Positions 16,656 to 26,202 are shown, counted from the first letter of the stretch. The stretch: DNA of 64,000 nt from Alkalihalobacillus sp047302405 (GCF_047302405.1 NZ_CP154853.1:1054001-1118000), one strand, 5' to 3'. Notes: generated by a model not told the origin, from the letters alone. Made by a program: numbers and translations.

Positions 16656-17576
16656 ATGAATGTGACAATTGTAGGAGCAGGGTCGATAGGATTATTAATA
16701 GCAGCATTTAGTTCAAAAGTAGGGCACAACGTAACGTTAATCACAAAAAGAGAATCACAAGCTCAAATTTTAAATGAAAAAGGTCTGATTTTCAAAACAA
16801 AACAAGGTGTGATCGATAAATATCATATAAAAGCTATTTCGGTAAAGGGAATAGAGACGATACGAGCAGATTGTGTTATTTTTGCAGTGAAATCCTATCA
16901 TCTAAAACGAGTTTTGGATCATTTTCAAGGGACGATTCAGTCAAAGGCTGTTTTATTTGTGCAAAATGGGATGGCCCATATTGAATATTTATCGCTATTT
17001 AATGATGAAGAGATTGGATTAGCGGTTGTTGAGCATGGGGCGATGAGGTTGGAGGATAATTTTGTCTCTCATACAGGTGTTGGAAGAATGAATTGGTCCA
17101 CTTTTCAAGGAAGCAAGAGCGGTTCTGTCTTAACGAACTTTTTTTCGGGAAATGTAGATGTGAGCTTTCCTTTTTATTATGAAAAGGATTGGCAAAAGAT
17201 GCTTCAGACAAAATTACTCGTAAATGTTGCGATCAACCCATTGACGGCTCTATTACAAGTGAAAAATGGGGCATTGCTAACGAATGATTCTTATTATAAG
17301 CTAATGAGTGAAATTGTTAGAGAAACGGTTCAAGTTCTAGGGATGAATTATAAGCAAGGACTAGAAAAGGTTACAGAAGTTTGTCAGATAACAAAAGAAA
17401 ACGAGTCCTCAATGCTTCGGGATCGAACGAAAGGTCAAAAGACGGAATTGGAAGCCATTGTCGGCTATGTTGTTCGTAAAGCATATGAACAAAGCCAATC
17501 GGTGCCATCACTGTTTTTTTTATACGAGGCGATAAAAGGTATTGAACAACAATCTCTTAGGGGGTCTAGCCAATGA
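16656..17576 (+). CDS. panE: 2-dehydropantoate 2-reductase family (YlbQ)
   Basis: 306 residues. N-terminal Rossmann GAGSIG at 7-12 for NADP(H), then FAVKSYHL and VQNGMAHIEYL, typical of ketopantoate reductases; the C-terminal helical domain carries KLLVNVAINPLTAL. It reduces 2-dehydropantoate to pantoate in pantothenate synthesis. Position equals B. subtilis ylbQ. Overlaps the DUF3397 gene by 4 bases (ATGA). Weak SD AAGGGA. Confidence 0.85.
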   Translation: MNVTIVGAGSIGLLIAAFSSKVGHNVTLITKRESQAQILNEKGLIFKTKQGVIDKYHIKAISVKGIETIRADCVIFAVKSYHLKRVLDHFQGTIQSKAVLFVQNGMAHIEYLSLFNDEEIGLAVVEHGAMRLEDNFVSHTGVGRMNWSTFQGSKSGSVLTNFFSGNVDVSFPFYYEKDWQKMLQTKLLVNVAINPLTALLQVKNGALLTNDSYYKLMSEIVRETVQVLGMNYKQGLEKVTEVCQITKENESSMLRDRTKGQKTELEAIVGYVVRKAYEQSQSVPSLFFLYEAIKGIEQQSLRGSSQ

Positions 17577-17959
17577 CAGCGGCTTTTTCTTGGGTGTTTG
17601 CCACATTTGCGACTTTACCTATTCTAGCTTGGTACGTCATTTATATCTTCACAGTAAAACGGATCAAAAATAAAAAAAGAGCGATTCGGCTTGCCTCTGA
17701 TTTTTCAGCTGTTTGGTTTATTATTTCTGTTTATTTTATCTCATTTGAGATTTGGTCACGTTCTTTTTTTTGGTTTATATGTTTAACGGTTATTATGATT
17801 GCGATGATCTTTACTTGGATTCATTGGAGAGTTTCGGGTGATTTAGTCGTATCTAAGTTATTTAGAGGAATATTAAGAATGAACTTTCTTATTTTTTTCC
17901 TGCTTTACATTCTTCTAAGTGGATACGGTTTAATTAGTCGAATTTTTCAAATTGGTTAA
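17573..17959 (+). CDS. DUF3397 membrane protein
   Basis: 128 residues, four hydrophobic segments (about 5-28, 43-58, 63-82, 102-122) with a basic loop after the first; looks like the DUF3397 family found between panE and bshC in Bacillus. Function unknown. Translationally coupled to panE by the ATGA overlap, with SD GGGGG in the end of panE. Confidence 0.75.
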   Translation: MTAAFSWVFATFATLPILAWYVIYIFTVKRIKNKKRAIRLASDFSAVWFIISVYFISFEIWSRSFFWFICLTVIMIAMIFTWIHWRVSGDLVVSKLFRGILRMNFLIFFLLYILLSGYGLISRIFQIG

Positions 17960-18137
17960 ATGATGGAATGTCTTCGAGCAGATAATTTGGTAGAATGAGT
18001 TCTCTTTGCTACTATATGGACATAAGTGATCTTATTAGAATCGAAATACTCATGGAATGACAACATAGAGGAACAGTCGATTGATGATATGTACAATTGA
18101 AAAATGCTACTTCAAGAAGAAGGGACGTCAATGAAGA

Positions 18138-19757
18138 ATGGAAGTTAAGGATTTGAGCCATTCAATGGGGACTGGCTTTTTAGAGGTCTATATGTTAGGC
18201 ACTCCAACCGTGCAAAGGTTTTTTCACTATACCATGAATGATCAGCAACAATTTGTAAGAAGACTAGCAGATTTGAATGAGCGAAGTTATGAAAGGGAGA
18301 AACTCTGTGCTTATTTAACGGCTTTTCATAAGCGCTTGGAATTTCCTGAAAAGGCATTAGCGAATATACATAAGCTAAGAAATAATGAAGCGGTTGTTGT
18401 CGTTGGTGGGCAACAGGCAGGGTTATTAACAGGTCCAATGTATACCTTTTATAAAGCTATGACAACGATTGTACTTGCGAAGGAGCAAGAGAACAAGCTT
18501 GGGGTACCAGTGATTCCTGTCTTTTGGATTGCTGGTGAGGACCATGATTTAGATGAAATTCGGTTTGTCTTTCAACAAAAGAAAGAACGGTGGAAAAAGG
18601 TTTTATTAGATTCAGAGCAAGAGCAAAAATCAGCATCTGAGACGATTTTAAATCAGAAACAATTATCGAATTGGCTGGAAGGTATTTTTGCGGAGCTTCC
18701 AGAAACGGAGTATACAAAAGAGCTCACAGCAGTGGTTAACCATTATGCAGAAGGCTCAAAAACGTTCGTTGATTTCTTTGCTAAATTAATGAGCTGGCTA
18801 TTTCAAGATTATGGGCTTGTCTTGTTGGATTCACATGCACCGGAAATTCGTCAAATTGAAGCAGATTTTTTTGCTGAATTAGTTCATAAGGTTGATGAAT
18901 TACAAATTGCCCAACAAAACGGAGCAAAAGAATTTGCTCGTGCGGGTTTCGGATATCCGATTGAGACGGAAAAAGAAAATGCTCATTTGTTCATTGATTA
19001 TGAAGGGAAGCGTTGTCGTCTCGACTATGCAAATGGCCTTTTTTATGTTAAAGATCATGAACAAAGTTATACAAAGGAACAGTTATTAAATAAAATCAAG
19101 GAAATGCCACAGGCGTTTAGCAATAATGTTGTGACCCGTCCATTGATGCAGGAGGTACTCTTACCAGTGCTCGCTTTTGTGTCAGGACCGGGTGAGATTA
19201 AATATTGGGCGACGTTACGCCGGAGCTTTGAATTATTTGATTTGAAAATGCCGCCAGTGATTCCGCGTTTAACGGTGACGATTGTACCAAAAATGACGGA
19301 AAAGTGGTTAAAAGAACAATCTTATTCAGTGGAAGCGTTTGTGAATGGAGAAGGGACTAAGTTAAAAGAGCAATGGCTTGATAAGTGTGAAGAGGTTCCA
19401 ATATCAGAAATGGTTGCAAACGTCAAGGCGGCAATTGACAAAGAGCATGTCCCACTACGTCAATTGGCTAGTCAAATCGATTATACGATTGGGAAGCTAG
19501 CAGACAAAAATTTAGACATCTTAAATCGTGAAATAGAATTTGTAGAAAAAAGAATGCGAAATCATTTGATGAAAAAACATTCATATGTTTTGTCTAAGTT
19601 TGATGAAACGAATTTGTGGTTATATCCGTTAAATCGACCACAAGAGCGCGTCATTCATCCGATAATTTTACTAAATCTAGTCGGAAGGGCTGGATTATGT
19701 CGATTAATAGAACTCAATATGACCGTGGATGGCAAACATAAGCTTGTTTTTCTGTAA
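18138..19757 (+). CDS. bshC: Bacillithiol biosynthesis cysteine ligase BshC
   Basis: 539 residues, the family length. VVVGGQQAGLLTGPMYTFYKA and VFWIAGEDHDLDEI are BshC hallmarks. It adds cysteine to GlcN-malate in the last step of bacillithiol synthesis. An ATG at 18131 is out of frame and stops after five codons; the CDS starts at ATG 18138, with AGGG 13 bases upstream, so initiation may be weak or coupled to the short frame. A terminator follows before mraZ. Confidence 0.92.
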   Translation: MEVKDLSHSMGTGFLEVYMLGTPTVQRFFHYTMNDQQQFVRRLADLNERSYEREKLCAYLTAFHKRLEFPEKALANIHKLRNNEAVVVVGGQQAGLLTGPMYTFYKAMTTIVLAKEQENKLGVPVIPVFWIAGEDHDLDEIRFVFQQKKERWKKVLLDSEQEQKSASETILNQKQLSNWLEGIFAELPETEYTKELTAVVNHYAEGSKTFVDFFAKLMSWLFQDYGLVLLDSHAPEIRQIEADFFAELVHKVDELQIAQQNGAKEFARAGFGYPIETEKENAHLFIDYEGKRCRLDYANGLFYVKDHEQSYTKEQLLNKIKEMPQAFSNNVVTRPLMQEVLLPVLAFVSGPGEIKYWATLRRSFELFDLKMPPVIPRLTVTIVPKMTEKWLKEQSYSVEAFVNGEGTKLKEQWLDKCEEVPISEMVANVKAAIDKEHVPLRQLASQIDYTIGKLADKNLDILNREIEFVEKRMRNHLMKKHSYVLSKFDETNLWLYPLNRPQERVIHPIILLNLVGRAGLCRLIELNMTVDGKHKLVFL

Positions 19758-19794
19758 AAAAAAGTATGATTTCACTGTCAAAAGAAAGAGAACG

Positions 19795-19827
19795 AAAAAT
19801 CCTGTGTAAGAGCAGGATTTTTTTTTG
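19795..19827 (+). terminator. Terminator of bshC
   Basis: AAAAATCCTG (19795-19804) and CAGGATTTTT (19812-19821) with an extended T run. Confidence 0.9.
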
Positions 19828-19848
19828 TGGTGTTTAATTGATTAAATA

Positions 19849-19903
19849 GTGGTACAAAGTGGAGGGATGTGGTAGATTAGAGTTACAAAGTGGGGGGAGA
19901 TGG
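19849..19903 (+). promoter_or_regulatory. MraZ-type boxes and dcw promoter
   Basis: Three GTGG motifs at exact 10-base steps (19849, 19859, 19869), then another GTGG at 19890 and ATGG at 19900, also 10 apart. MraZ autoregulates by binding short TGG-containing direct repeats at about 10-bp spacing in E. coli. An extended -10 TGGTAGATT (-10 hexamer 19873-19878) overlaps the boxes. Confidence 0.6.
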
Positions 19904-19910
19904 ATCGATT

Positions 19911-20342
19911 ATGTTTATGGGGGAGTATCGCCATAACATCGATGAGAAAGGACGTATGATTATACCGGCCAAATTCCGAGACAGTCTCGGTGCGTCCTTT
20001 GTCGTAACAAGAGGTTTAGACCGTTGTTTATTTGTCTACCCCCTACAAGAATGGGAAAAATTAGAGCAATCGCTAAAAGCACTCCCTTTTACTAAAAAAG
20101 ATGCACGAGCATTCACCCGTTTTTTCTTTTCAGGGGCTACCGAATGTGAAATTGATAAACAGGGAAGAATAAACATTGCTGTACCTTTGCGAGATTATGC
20201 TCAGCTCGAAAAGGAATGTGTTGTCATCGGTGTTTCCAATCGTGTCGAGGTATGGGCGAAGGAAAATTGGGAAGAGTATTTTGCCGAATCAGAGGATTCC
20301 TTTAGTGAGATTGCTGAGAATATTATTGATTTTGATCTTTAA
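19911..20342 (+). CDS. mraZ: Transcriptional regulator MraZ
   Basis: 143 residues starting MFMGEYRHNIDEKGRM, the MraZ consensus; two AbrB-like swapped-hairpin halves each hold a DxKGR-type motif (DEKGRMIIPAKFR, DKQGRINIAVPLR). DNA-binding regulator of the dcw cluster. An in-frame start at 19890 lies inside the operator and SD; the ATG at 19911, ten bases after GGGGGGAGA, is correct. First gene of the division and wall cluster. Confidence 0.95.
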   Translation: MFMGEYRHNIDEKGRMIIPAKFRDSLGASFVVTRGLDRCLFVYPLQEWEKLEQSLKALPFTKKDARAFTRFFFSGATECEIDKQGRINIAVPLRDYAQLEKECVVIGVSNRVEVWAKENWEEYFAESEDSFSEIAENIIDFDL

Positions 20343-20378
20343 GTGGATACTTGAAGACAAGCAAGGAGAGGTAATAAA

Positions 20379-21311
20379 ATGTTCACCCACGTAACCGTAT
20401 TAAAAAAAGAATCAGTAGATAGTTTAAATATAAGACCGGATGGCGTCTATGTAGATTGTACGCTCGGTCGAGGTGGTCATTCAGAGCTCATTATTCAACA
20501 GTTGAGTGAAAATGGTCATTTATACGCCTTTGATCAAGATGACGAGGCATTGGCTTTTGTGGAAGAGAAGTTTAAAGACTATAAAGGTAGATTTACGTTA
20601 ATTAAATCCAACTTCCGGTACATAAAGGAAGAACTAATCGAGCGTGGCATTACGAAAGTGGATGGAATCCTCTTTGATTTAGGTGTCTCCTCCCCACAAC
20701 TGGATGATGCAACACGCGGGTTTAGTTACCATCAAGATGCGAAATTGGACATGCGTATGGATCAATCAGCTCCATTAAGTGCGTTTGAAGTCGTCAATGA
20801 GTGGGAGTTTGGTCAATTAGCGAGAATCATTACCCGTTATGGCGAAGAAAAATTTGCGAAACAAATTGCAAGAAAGATAGAAGCATACCGTTTAAAAAAG
20901 GAGATCGAAACAACAGGAGAACTTGTTGACATTATTAAAGATGCGATTCCTGCTCCCGCAAGAAGAACGGGGGGGCATCCTGCAAAACGAACGTTCCAAG
21001 CGATTCGAATTGCGGTTAATGATGAATTAGGTGCTTTTGAAGAAGCTTTAGAAGATTCGATTGAACTTTTAAACAAGGGTGGAAGAGTGGCTGTCATTAC
21101 ATTCCACTCTTTAGAAGACCGATTATGTAAAGAAGTGTTTAAAGAAAAAAGCAAAGGTCCCGATTTACCACCAGGATTGCCTATAATTCCTGAAGGGTTT
21201 GAAGCACCGTTAAAATTAGTCACAAGAAAGCCGATTGTTCCAAGTGAAGAAGAATTAATCGATAATAATCGGTCAAGATCAGCGAAATTAAGAGTGGCTG
21301 AAAAACAGTAA
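20379..21311 (+). CDS. rsmH: 16S rRNA (cytosine-1402-N4)-methyltransferase RsmH
   Basis: 310 residues. Starts with HVTVLKKESVDSLNI, SAM loop VDCTLGRGGHSELI, then FDLGVSSPQLDD and FHSLEDRL, all RsmH marks. Methylates N4 of C1402 in the ribosomal P site. AAGGAGAGG precedes the ATG. Operon with mraZ and ftsL, gaps of 36 and 17 bases. Confidence 0.96.
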   Translation: MFTHVTVLKKESVDSLNIRPDGVYVDCTLGRGGHSELIIQQLSENGHLYAFDQDDEALAFVEEKFKDYKGRFTLIKSNFRYIKEELIERGITKVDGILFDLGVSSPQLDDATRGFSYHQDAKLDMRMDQSAPLSAFEVVNEWEFGQLARIITRYGEEKFAKQIARKIEAYRLKKEIETTGELVDIIKDAIPAPARRTGGHPAKRTFQAIRIAVNDELGAFEEALEDSIELLNKGGRVAVITFHSLEDRLCKEVFKEKSKGPDLPPGLPIIPEGFEAPLKLVTRKPIVPSEEELIDNNRSRSAKLRVAEKQ

Positions 21312-21328
21312 AATGGGGAGGGGAATAT

Positions 21329-21691
21329 ATGAGTATGGTTGCACGTAACATTCAACATCAACAAGAACCGTTACAACCTCAACGAAAAAAGAAAGTCATT
21401 AGGCACGTTCGACATACGGTCACAAAAGGTGAACGAGTGATAATTGCAATGATGGCTGTTGCTGTTTTTTTAGTGGCTGCATTCATTGTCAATAATTATG
21501 TAGAGTTATATAAGACGAATACAGAAATTCAAGGTTTGCAACAACAAGTGTCTAATCAAACGGAAATTAATGCTGGGTTGAGCTTGCAAGTGGATGAGTA
21601 TAGTAACCCTGAACGGATAATCGAGCAAGCTAAAGAAATGGGTATGACCTTCCAAGGAGATCAAGTAAAGGCTGTTCAACCTCAAAACTAG
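21329..21691 (+). CDS. ftsL: Cell division protein FtsL
   Basis: 120 residues: basic cytoplasmic N-terminus, one membrane segment (about 33-53) and an extracellular coiled coil (about 58-95) ending in ERIIEQAKEMGM. Bitopic divisome protein that works with DivIC and DivIB at the septum. GGGGAGGGG gives the ATG. A strong terminator begins at its stop codon. Confidence 0.9.
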   Translation: MSMVARNIQHQQEPLQPQRKKKVIRHVRHTVTKGERVIIAMMAVAVFLVAAFIVNNYVELYKTNTEIQGLQQQVSNQTEINAGLSLQVDEYSNPERIIEQAKEMGMTFQGDQVKAVQPQN

Positions 21692-21717
21692 TTCAATTCA
21701 TTGAACTAGTTTTTTTT
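21684..21717 (+). terminator. Terminator between ftsL and pbpB
   Basis: AAAACTAGTTCAA (21684-21696), loop TTCA, TTGAACTAGTTTT (21701-21713) plus T run. A perfect intrinsic terminator inside the dcw cluster, overlapping the ftsL stop codon. Confidence 0.88.
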
Positions 21718-21803
21718 ACACAATAGAACAGAAAGAATGGCCAATTGGTAAAAGAGAAGGCGGTTTTCCTTCTTGGTAGAGGTTAGTGATAGGAGTGGGA
21801 AAT

Positions 21804-24017
21804 ATGGAAATTAAAAGAGCTGTAACCAATGTTAGGGCGGTCGTCTTGATGGTGATCTTTTTTGCTGTCTTTGCTATTTTTGTTGGACGAATTGCTTTTA
21901 TTCAAGTAACAAAAGAAGTAAGTGGCCATGAGTTAGATACATTAGCAGAGGAGCGTTGGAGCCGGTCCATTGATTTAAAAGGACAACGGGGGACGATATA
22001 CGACCGAAGCGGTGGAATTATTGCTGAAGAAGTGATGTCTTATAATGTTTATGCCGTATTAAATACAGAGCAAAGTGAATATGTAGAAGATCCAAGAGCA
22101 ACAGCGGAGGCGTTAGCTCCTTACATAAATCAAGAGGTTGATAATTTAACGAGGCTTTTATCGCAGGAAGGCAAGTTCCAGGTGGAGTTAGGTTCAGGGG
22201 CAAGAAATTTAACGTATGAACAAATGGTCGAAATTAATGAATTAGAACTTGATGGTATCTTTTTTTCAAGTGAACCGAGGCGTTATTACCCGAAACAAAC
22301 ATATGCTTCTCATGTGATCGGTTATACGGAAAGGAATATGACCGAGTCAAGAATGGGTTTAGAGCGTAGTTTGGATGAATATCTTCAGGGGACGGATGGC
22401 CGTATTACTTACCAAGCGGACACGAAGCGGGTACCGTTATTGAATCAAGAGGAAATGATTTCACCAGCTGAAAATGGTCATAATGTTTTTTTGACACTTG
22501 ATTCCAATATTCAAACGGCTTTAGAACAAATAATGACAGAGGTTGATGAGGAGTATGAGCCCGAGCGAATGATCGCGATTGTTGCGGATCCTAAAACAGG
22601 TCAAATTCTGGCGATGAGTAATCGGCCGAGCTTTAACCCGAATCGTTATGAGTCGATTACCAATTACATGAATTATGCGATCTCAGACCATTTTGAGCCA
22701 GGTTCCACTATGAAAATTTTTACAGTGGCCGCAGCGATTGAAGAAGGTGTTTATGATCCGAATAAACAATATCAATCTGGTACGTTGCAAGTAGGCCCAG
22801 ATCCAGTACGAGATCATAACTACGGTCGAGGTTGGGGGCAAATTACGTACGAAGAAGGTTTTTATCGTTCATCTAACGTGGCGATGGCGAAACTAGCATT
22901 AGAAGATTTAGGGGCAGAAAAACTATATGACTATTGGGAACGGTTTGGGTTCACTGAGCCAACGGGTATTGATTTACCAAATGAAGTGAGTAGCTTAATC
23001 GCACGAGGGAGCCAGATGGACGTAGCGACAACGGCATTTGGTCAAGGAACAGCCGTTACACCGATTCAACAAATTCAAGCGGCGACGGCTATCGCAAATG
23101 GCGGCCAAATGATGAAACCGTATGTAATTGACCGAATTGTGGATCCGAATACAAATGAGGTTGTCGCTAAAAATGAACCTGAAGTGGTGGGAGAGCCCAT
23201 ATCTAAAGAAACGTCTGAAAAAATGTTAAGTTTATTAGAAGGAGCTGTAACTGAGTCAATGGGAACGGGGAGACCTTATTATTTAGAAGGTTTTGATGTC
23301 GTCGGAAAAACAGGAACGGCTCAGATTCCAAATCCTACGGGTCGAGGGTATATTCAAGGACACGGTGAAAATATTTTTTCGTTTTTAGGGATGGCTCCAA
23401 AAGATGATCCGAGCCTTCTCGTTTATGTGGCCGTCGAAAGACCAAACATTTCTGAGATGGAAACAGGTTCTGAACCATCACGAAAGATTTTTACAACGAT
23501 TATGAAACAAGGATTACAATATTTAAATATCGCTCCTACTGTAGAGGAGATTACGAAAGAGACCGAACAAGGCTATCGTCTAGATGATTTTAACGGTCAA
23601 ACAGTTAAAACGGCGAAAGAAGCCTTAAATAATGAACAGTTAGACGTGGTTGTTTTAGGAGATGGCAAAAATGTCGTTGCTCAAGAACCAGCAGCTGGAA
23701 AAGGGCTATTAGCAGGTGAAAAAGTCTTTTTACGGACGGACTCGGATTCCTATCAAATGCCTGATATGTTTGGTTGGTCAAGTCGAGATGTGTTGCGTCT
23801 TGCCGATGTACTTGAAATAACGCCTAATTTATTTGGGCACGGATATGTAGTCTCACAAGAAACAGAGGCAGGAGGGTCCGTAAAACCAGGTGATTATATC
23901 ACGATTGAGTTAAGACAAAGAAATGAAGAGAACGCCGAACAAGAGGAAACAGAACAAGAATTAGAAAATGAACAAGAGCTAGAAGAAACGGAAGAATCGT
24001 TAGGTGCTGATAGCTAG
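21804..24017 (+). CDS. pbpB: Penicillin-binding protein 2B, septal transpeptidase
   Basis: 737 residues: membrane anchor (about 11-33), dimerisation domain, transpeptidase domain with Ser301-x-x-Lys304 (STMK), SSN (RSSNVAM) and K502-T-G, then two PASTA-type repeats and an acidic Glu-rich tail of about 35 residues. Makes septal peptidoglycan cross-links. An in-frame GTG at 21786 precedes the SD; AGGAG at 21791-21795 supports ATG 21804. The Glu-rich tail is not something I recall in B. subtilis PBP 2B. Confidence 0.95.
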   Translation: MEIKRAVTNVRAVVLMVIFFAVFAIFVGRIAFIQVTKEVSGHELDTLAEERWSRSIDLKGQRGTIYDRSGGIIAEEVMSYNVYAVLNTEQSEYVEDPRATAEALAPYINQEVDNLTRLLSQEGKFQVELGSGARNLTYEQMVEINELELDGIFFSSEPRRYYPKQTYASHVIGYTERNMTESRMGLERSLDEYLQGTDGRITYQADTKRVPLLNQEEMISPAENGHNVFLTLDSNIQTALEQIMTEVDEEYEPERMIAIVADPKTGQILAMSNRPSFNPNRYESITNYMNYAISDHFEPGSTMKIFTVAAAIEEGVYDPNKQYQSGTLQVGPDPVRDHNYGRGWGQITYEEGFYRSSNVAMAKLALEDLGAEKLYDYWERFGFTEPTGIDLPNEVSSLIARGSQMDVATTAFGQGTAVTPIQQIQAATAIANGGQMMKPYVIDRIVDPNTNEVVAKNEPEVVGEPISKETSEKMLSLLEGAVTESMGTGRPYYLEGFDVVGKTGTAQIPNPTGRGYIQGHGENIFSFLGMAPKDDPSLLVYVAVERPNISEMETGSEPSRKIFTTIMKQGLQYLNIAPTVEEITKETEQGYRLDDFNGQTVKTAKEALNNEQLDVVVLGDGKNVVAQEPAAGKGLLAGEKVFLRTDSDSYQMPDMFGWSSRDVLRLADVLEITPNLFGHGYVVSQETEAGGSVKPGDYITIELRQRNEENAEQEETEQELENEQELEETEESLGADS

Positions 24018-24149
24018 TTACGATGAAATAGGCTAGAAGCTTAAAGTCATAAAGGGCCCGCATTGTTCTACTGTTCTAAGAGAGAGCATAGGCTAGAACA
24101 AGCTATATTTTTGCTTTTGGAGGAGAAATGATGCGGGGGGTTGACTTTA

Positions 24150-26084
24150 GTGCGAGTTTCGAATGTAACAGTAAAGAAAAGGTTAATTCTTGTCTTTTTT
24201 ATTGGACTGGCTGTCTTTTTGACGATAGCGTTTCGTTTAGGTTATGTTCAATTTGTTTTAGGAGATTGGTTAACGGATTTAGCGGAAGATTCGTGGAGTC
24301 GTGATGTCCCATTTGAGGCGAAAAGAGGAGAGATTGTTGATCGTAACGGAATCGTCTTAGCGACAAATGTCAGTTCACCATCGGTTTTAGTCGTACCAAA
24401 GCAAGTAAAAGATCCTAGCGGGACAGCTGAAAAGCTTGCCGCCACATTAAATATGGATTTGCAAAGGGCTTATGAAATGGTGACTAAAAATGCTTCTATT
24501 GTTCGTGTCAGTCCTGAAGGTCGAAAAATAGACAAAGATAAGGCAGATGAAGTGCGAGATTTGCGATTACCAGGTGTATATATTGCCGAAGATAGTAAAA
24601 GGCATTATCCATTTGGTAGTTATTTGTCCCATGTGTTAGGTTTTGCTGGGATTGATAACCAAGGATTAACGGGGCTTGAATCATATTATGATGATTATTT
24701 AAAAGGAGAGAAGGGCTATGTTTCCTTTTTTGCAACAGCAAAAGGAAATCGAATGCCCAATCATGCGGATGAATATAAGGCCCCATCGGATGGACTCGAT
24801 TTAGGACTGACGATTGATAGTCGTGTTCAGACGATTATTGAAAGGGAGCTTGATATTGCGGAGGCGAAATACAATCCTGATGGAGCAATCGCAATCGCGA
24901 TGAACCCGAATACGGGGGAGATTTTAGGGATGAGTAGTCGTCCTCATTATAATCCGGAAGAATTTCGTGAGGTTGAACCAGAAATTTATAATCAAAATAA
25001 ACCTGTTTGGATGCAATATGAACCAGGTTCTACATTTAAGATCATCACCCTTTCAGCCGCGATTGAGGAAGGGGAAGTAGACTTATTAGCGGATACGTTC
25101 TATGACCCAGGTTATATTAATGTCGCCGGACGTAATTTAAGGTGTTGGAAAAAAGGTGGGCATGGTTCGCAAACCTTTTTGGAAGTCGTCCAAAATTCAT
25201 GTAACCCAGGTTTTGTTGTGTTAGGAGAACGTTTAGGGAAAGAGCGACTTTTTGATTATATTGAAGACTTTGGTTTTGGGGAGAAAACAGGTATTGATCT
25301 CCAAGGAGAAGGGACAGGGATTTTGTTCAACCGTGATAATGTTGGACCACTTGAGCTAGCGACCACCGCATTTGGTCAAGGGGTGGCGGTCACACCGATT
25401 CAACAAGTAGCCGCTGTTTCGGCTGCTGTGAACGGTGGGTATTTATATGAGCCGTATTTAGCGAAAGAGTGGCTCGATCCGATAACAGGTGAAGTCGTTG
25501 ATAGTAAAGCGCCGGTGATGAAAAGACAAGTTGTGTCACAGGATACATCCGATCAAGTCCGTCATGCACTTGAAACAGTAGTGGCTCAAGGGACCGGAAA
25601 AAATGCTTTTGTAGAAGGCTACCGAGTTGGTGGGAAAACAGGAACGGCTCAGAAGGCGAAAGATGGACGCTATCTTGAAAATAATTATATTCTTTCTTTT
25701 ATAGGTTTTGCTCCAGCAGACGATCCACAAATTGTCGTCTATGTGGCGATCGATAACCCAAAAGATACGATTCAATATGGTGGGCAAGTCGCGGCTCCAA
25801 TTGTTGGTACGATTATCGGTGATAGCTTACGAGCAATGGGGGTTGAGAAGCGTAGTGATCAGATTGAAAAGGAATTAACGTGGCCAGATGAACCTCTTGT
25901 AGAAGTACCTGATATGATTGGGCGTTCACGTCGAGAAGTTCATGAATCTTATTACGAGTTACAAGTGGACGCATCTGGGGAAGGGACATATGTAGTCACT
26001 CAATCACCACAGGCAGGTGAAAAAGTAAAAGCAGGATCAACAATCCGACTTTATATGGGTGACAAACAAGAAGGAAACGACTAA
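24150..26084 (+). CDS. spoVD: Sporulation-specific penicillin-binding protein SpoVD
   Basis: 644 residues: membrane anchor, dimerisation domain, transpeptidase with Ser294-x-x-Lys297 (STFK), SCN and KTGTA, then one PASTA domain. Makes spore cortex with SpoVE in the mother cell. The GTG at 24150 is chosen because MRVSNVTVKKRL matches the family N-terminus. With it the Cys pair falls at 332 and 351, the positions I recall for the redox-active pair of B. subtilis SpoVD reduced by StoA. GGGGGG (24135-24140) is the SD. Another ATG (24128) opens an overlapping out-of-frame ORF. Confidence 0.95.
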   Translation: MRVSNVTVKKRLILVFFIGLAVFLTIAFRLGYVQFVLGDWLTDLAEDSWSRDVPFEAKRGEIVDRNGIVLATNVSSPSVLVVPKQVKDPSGTAEKLAATLNMDLQRAYEMVTKNASIVRVSPEGRKIDKDKADEVRDLRLPGVYIAEDSKRHYPFGSYLSHVLGFAGIDNQGLTGLESYYDDYLKGEKGYVSFFATAKGNRMPNHADEYKAPSDGLDLGLTIDSRVQTIIERELDIAEAKYNPDGAIAIAMNPNTGEILGMSSRPHYNPEEFREVEPEIYNQNKPVWMQYEPGSTFKIITLSAAIEEGEVDLLADTFYDPGYINVAGRNLRCWKKGGHGSQTFLEVVQNSCNPGFVVLGERLGKERLFDYIEDFGFGEKTGIDLQGEGTGILFNRDNVGPLELATTAFGQGVAVTPIQQVAAVSAAVNGGYLYEPYLAKEWLDPITGEVVDSKAPVMKRQVVSQDTSDQVRHALETVVAQGTGKNAFVEGYRVGGKTGTAQKAKDGRYLENNYILSFIGFAPADDPQIVVYVAIDNPKDTIQYGGQVAAPIVGTIIGDSLRAMGVEKRSDQIEKELTWPDEPLVEVPDMIGRSRREVHESYYELQVDASGEGTYVVTQSPQAGEKVKAGSTIRLYMGDKQEGND

Positions 26085-26140
26085 AATAGTTCTATGTGTG
26101 TTTATTTTGAAATGAATGGATAACCGATAATGGTCGCATG

Positions 26141-26170
26141 AATCACGGCATAAATCATTATGCCGTGATT
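26141..26170. promoter_or_regulatory. Perfect hairpin upstream of murE
   Basis: AATCACGGCATAA (26141-26153), loop ATCA, TTATGCCGTGATT (26158-26170): 13 perfect base pairs with no T run, 32 bases before the murE start. Not a classical terminator. Confidence 0.6.
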
Positions 26171-26202
26171 TATGGCGATATCGGATGAACGGAGTGTTTA
26201 AA

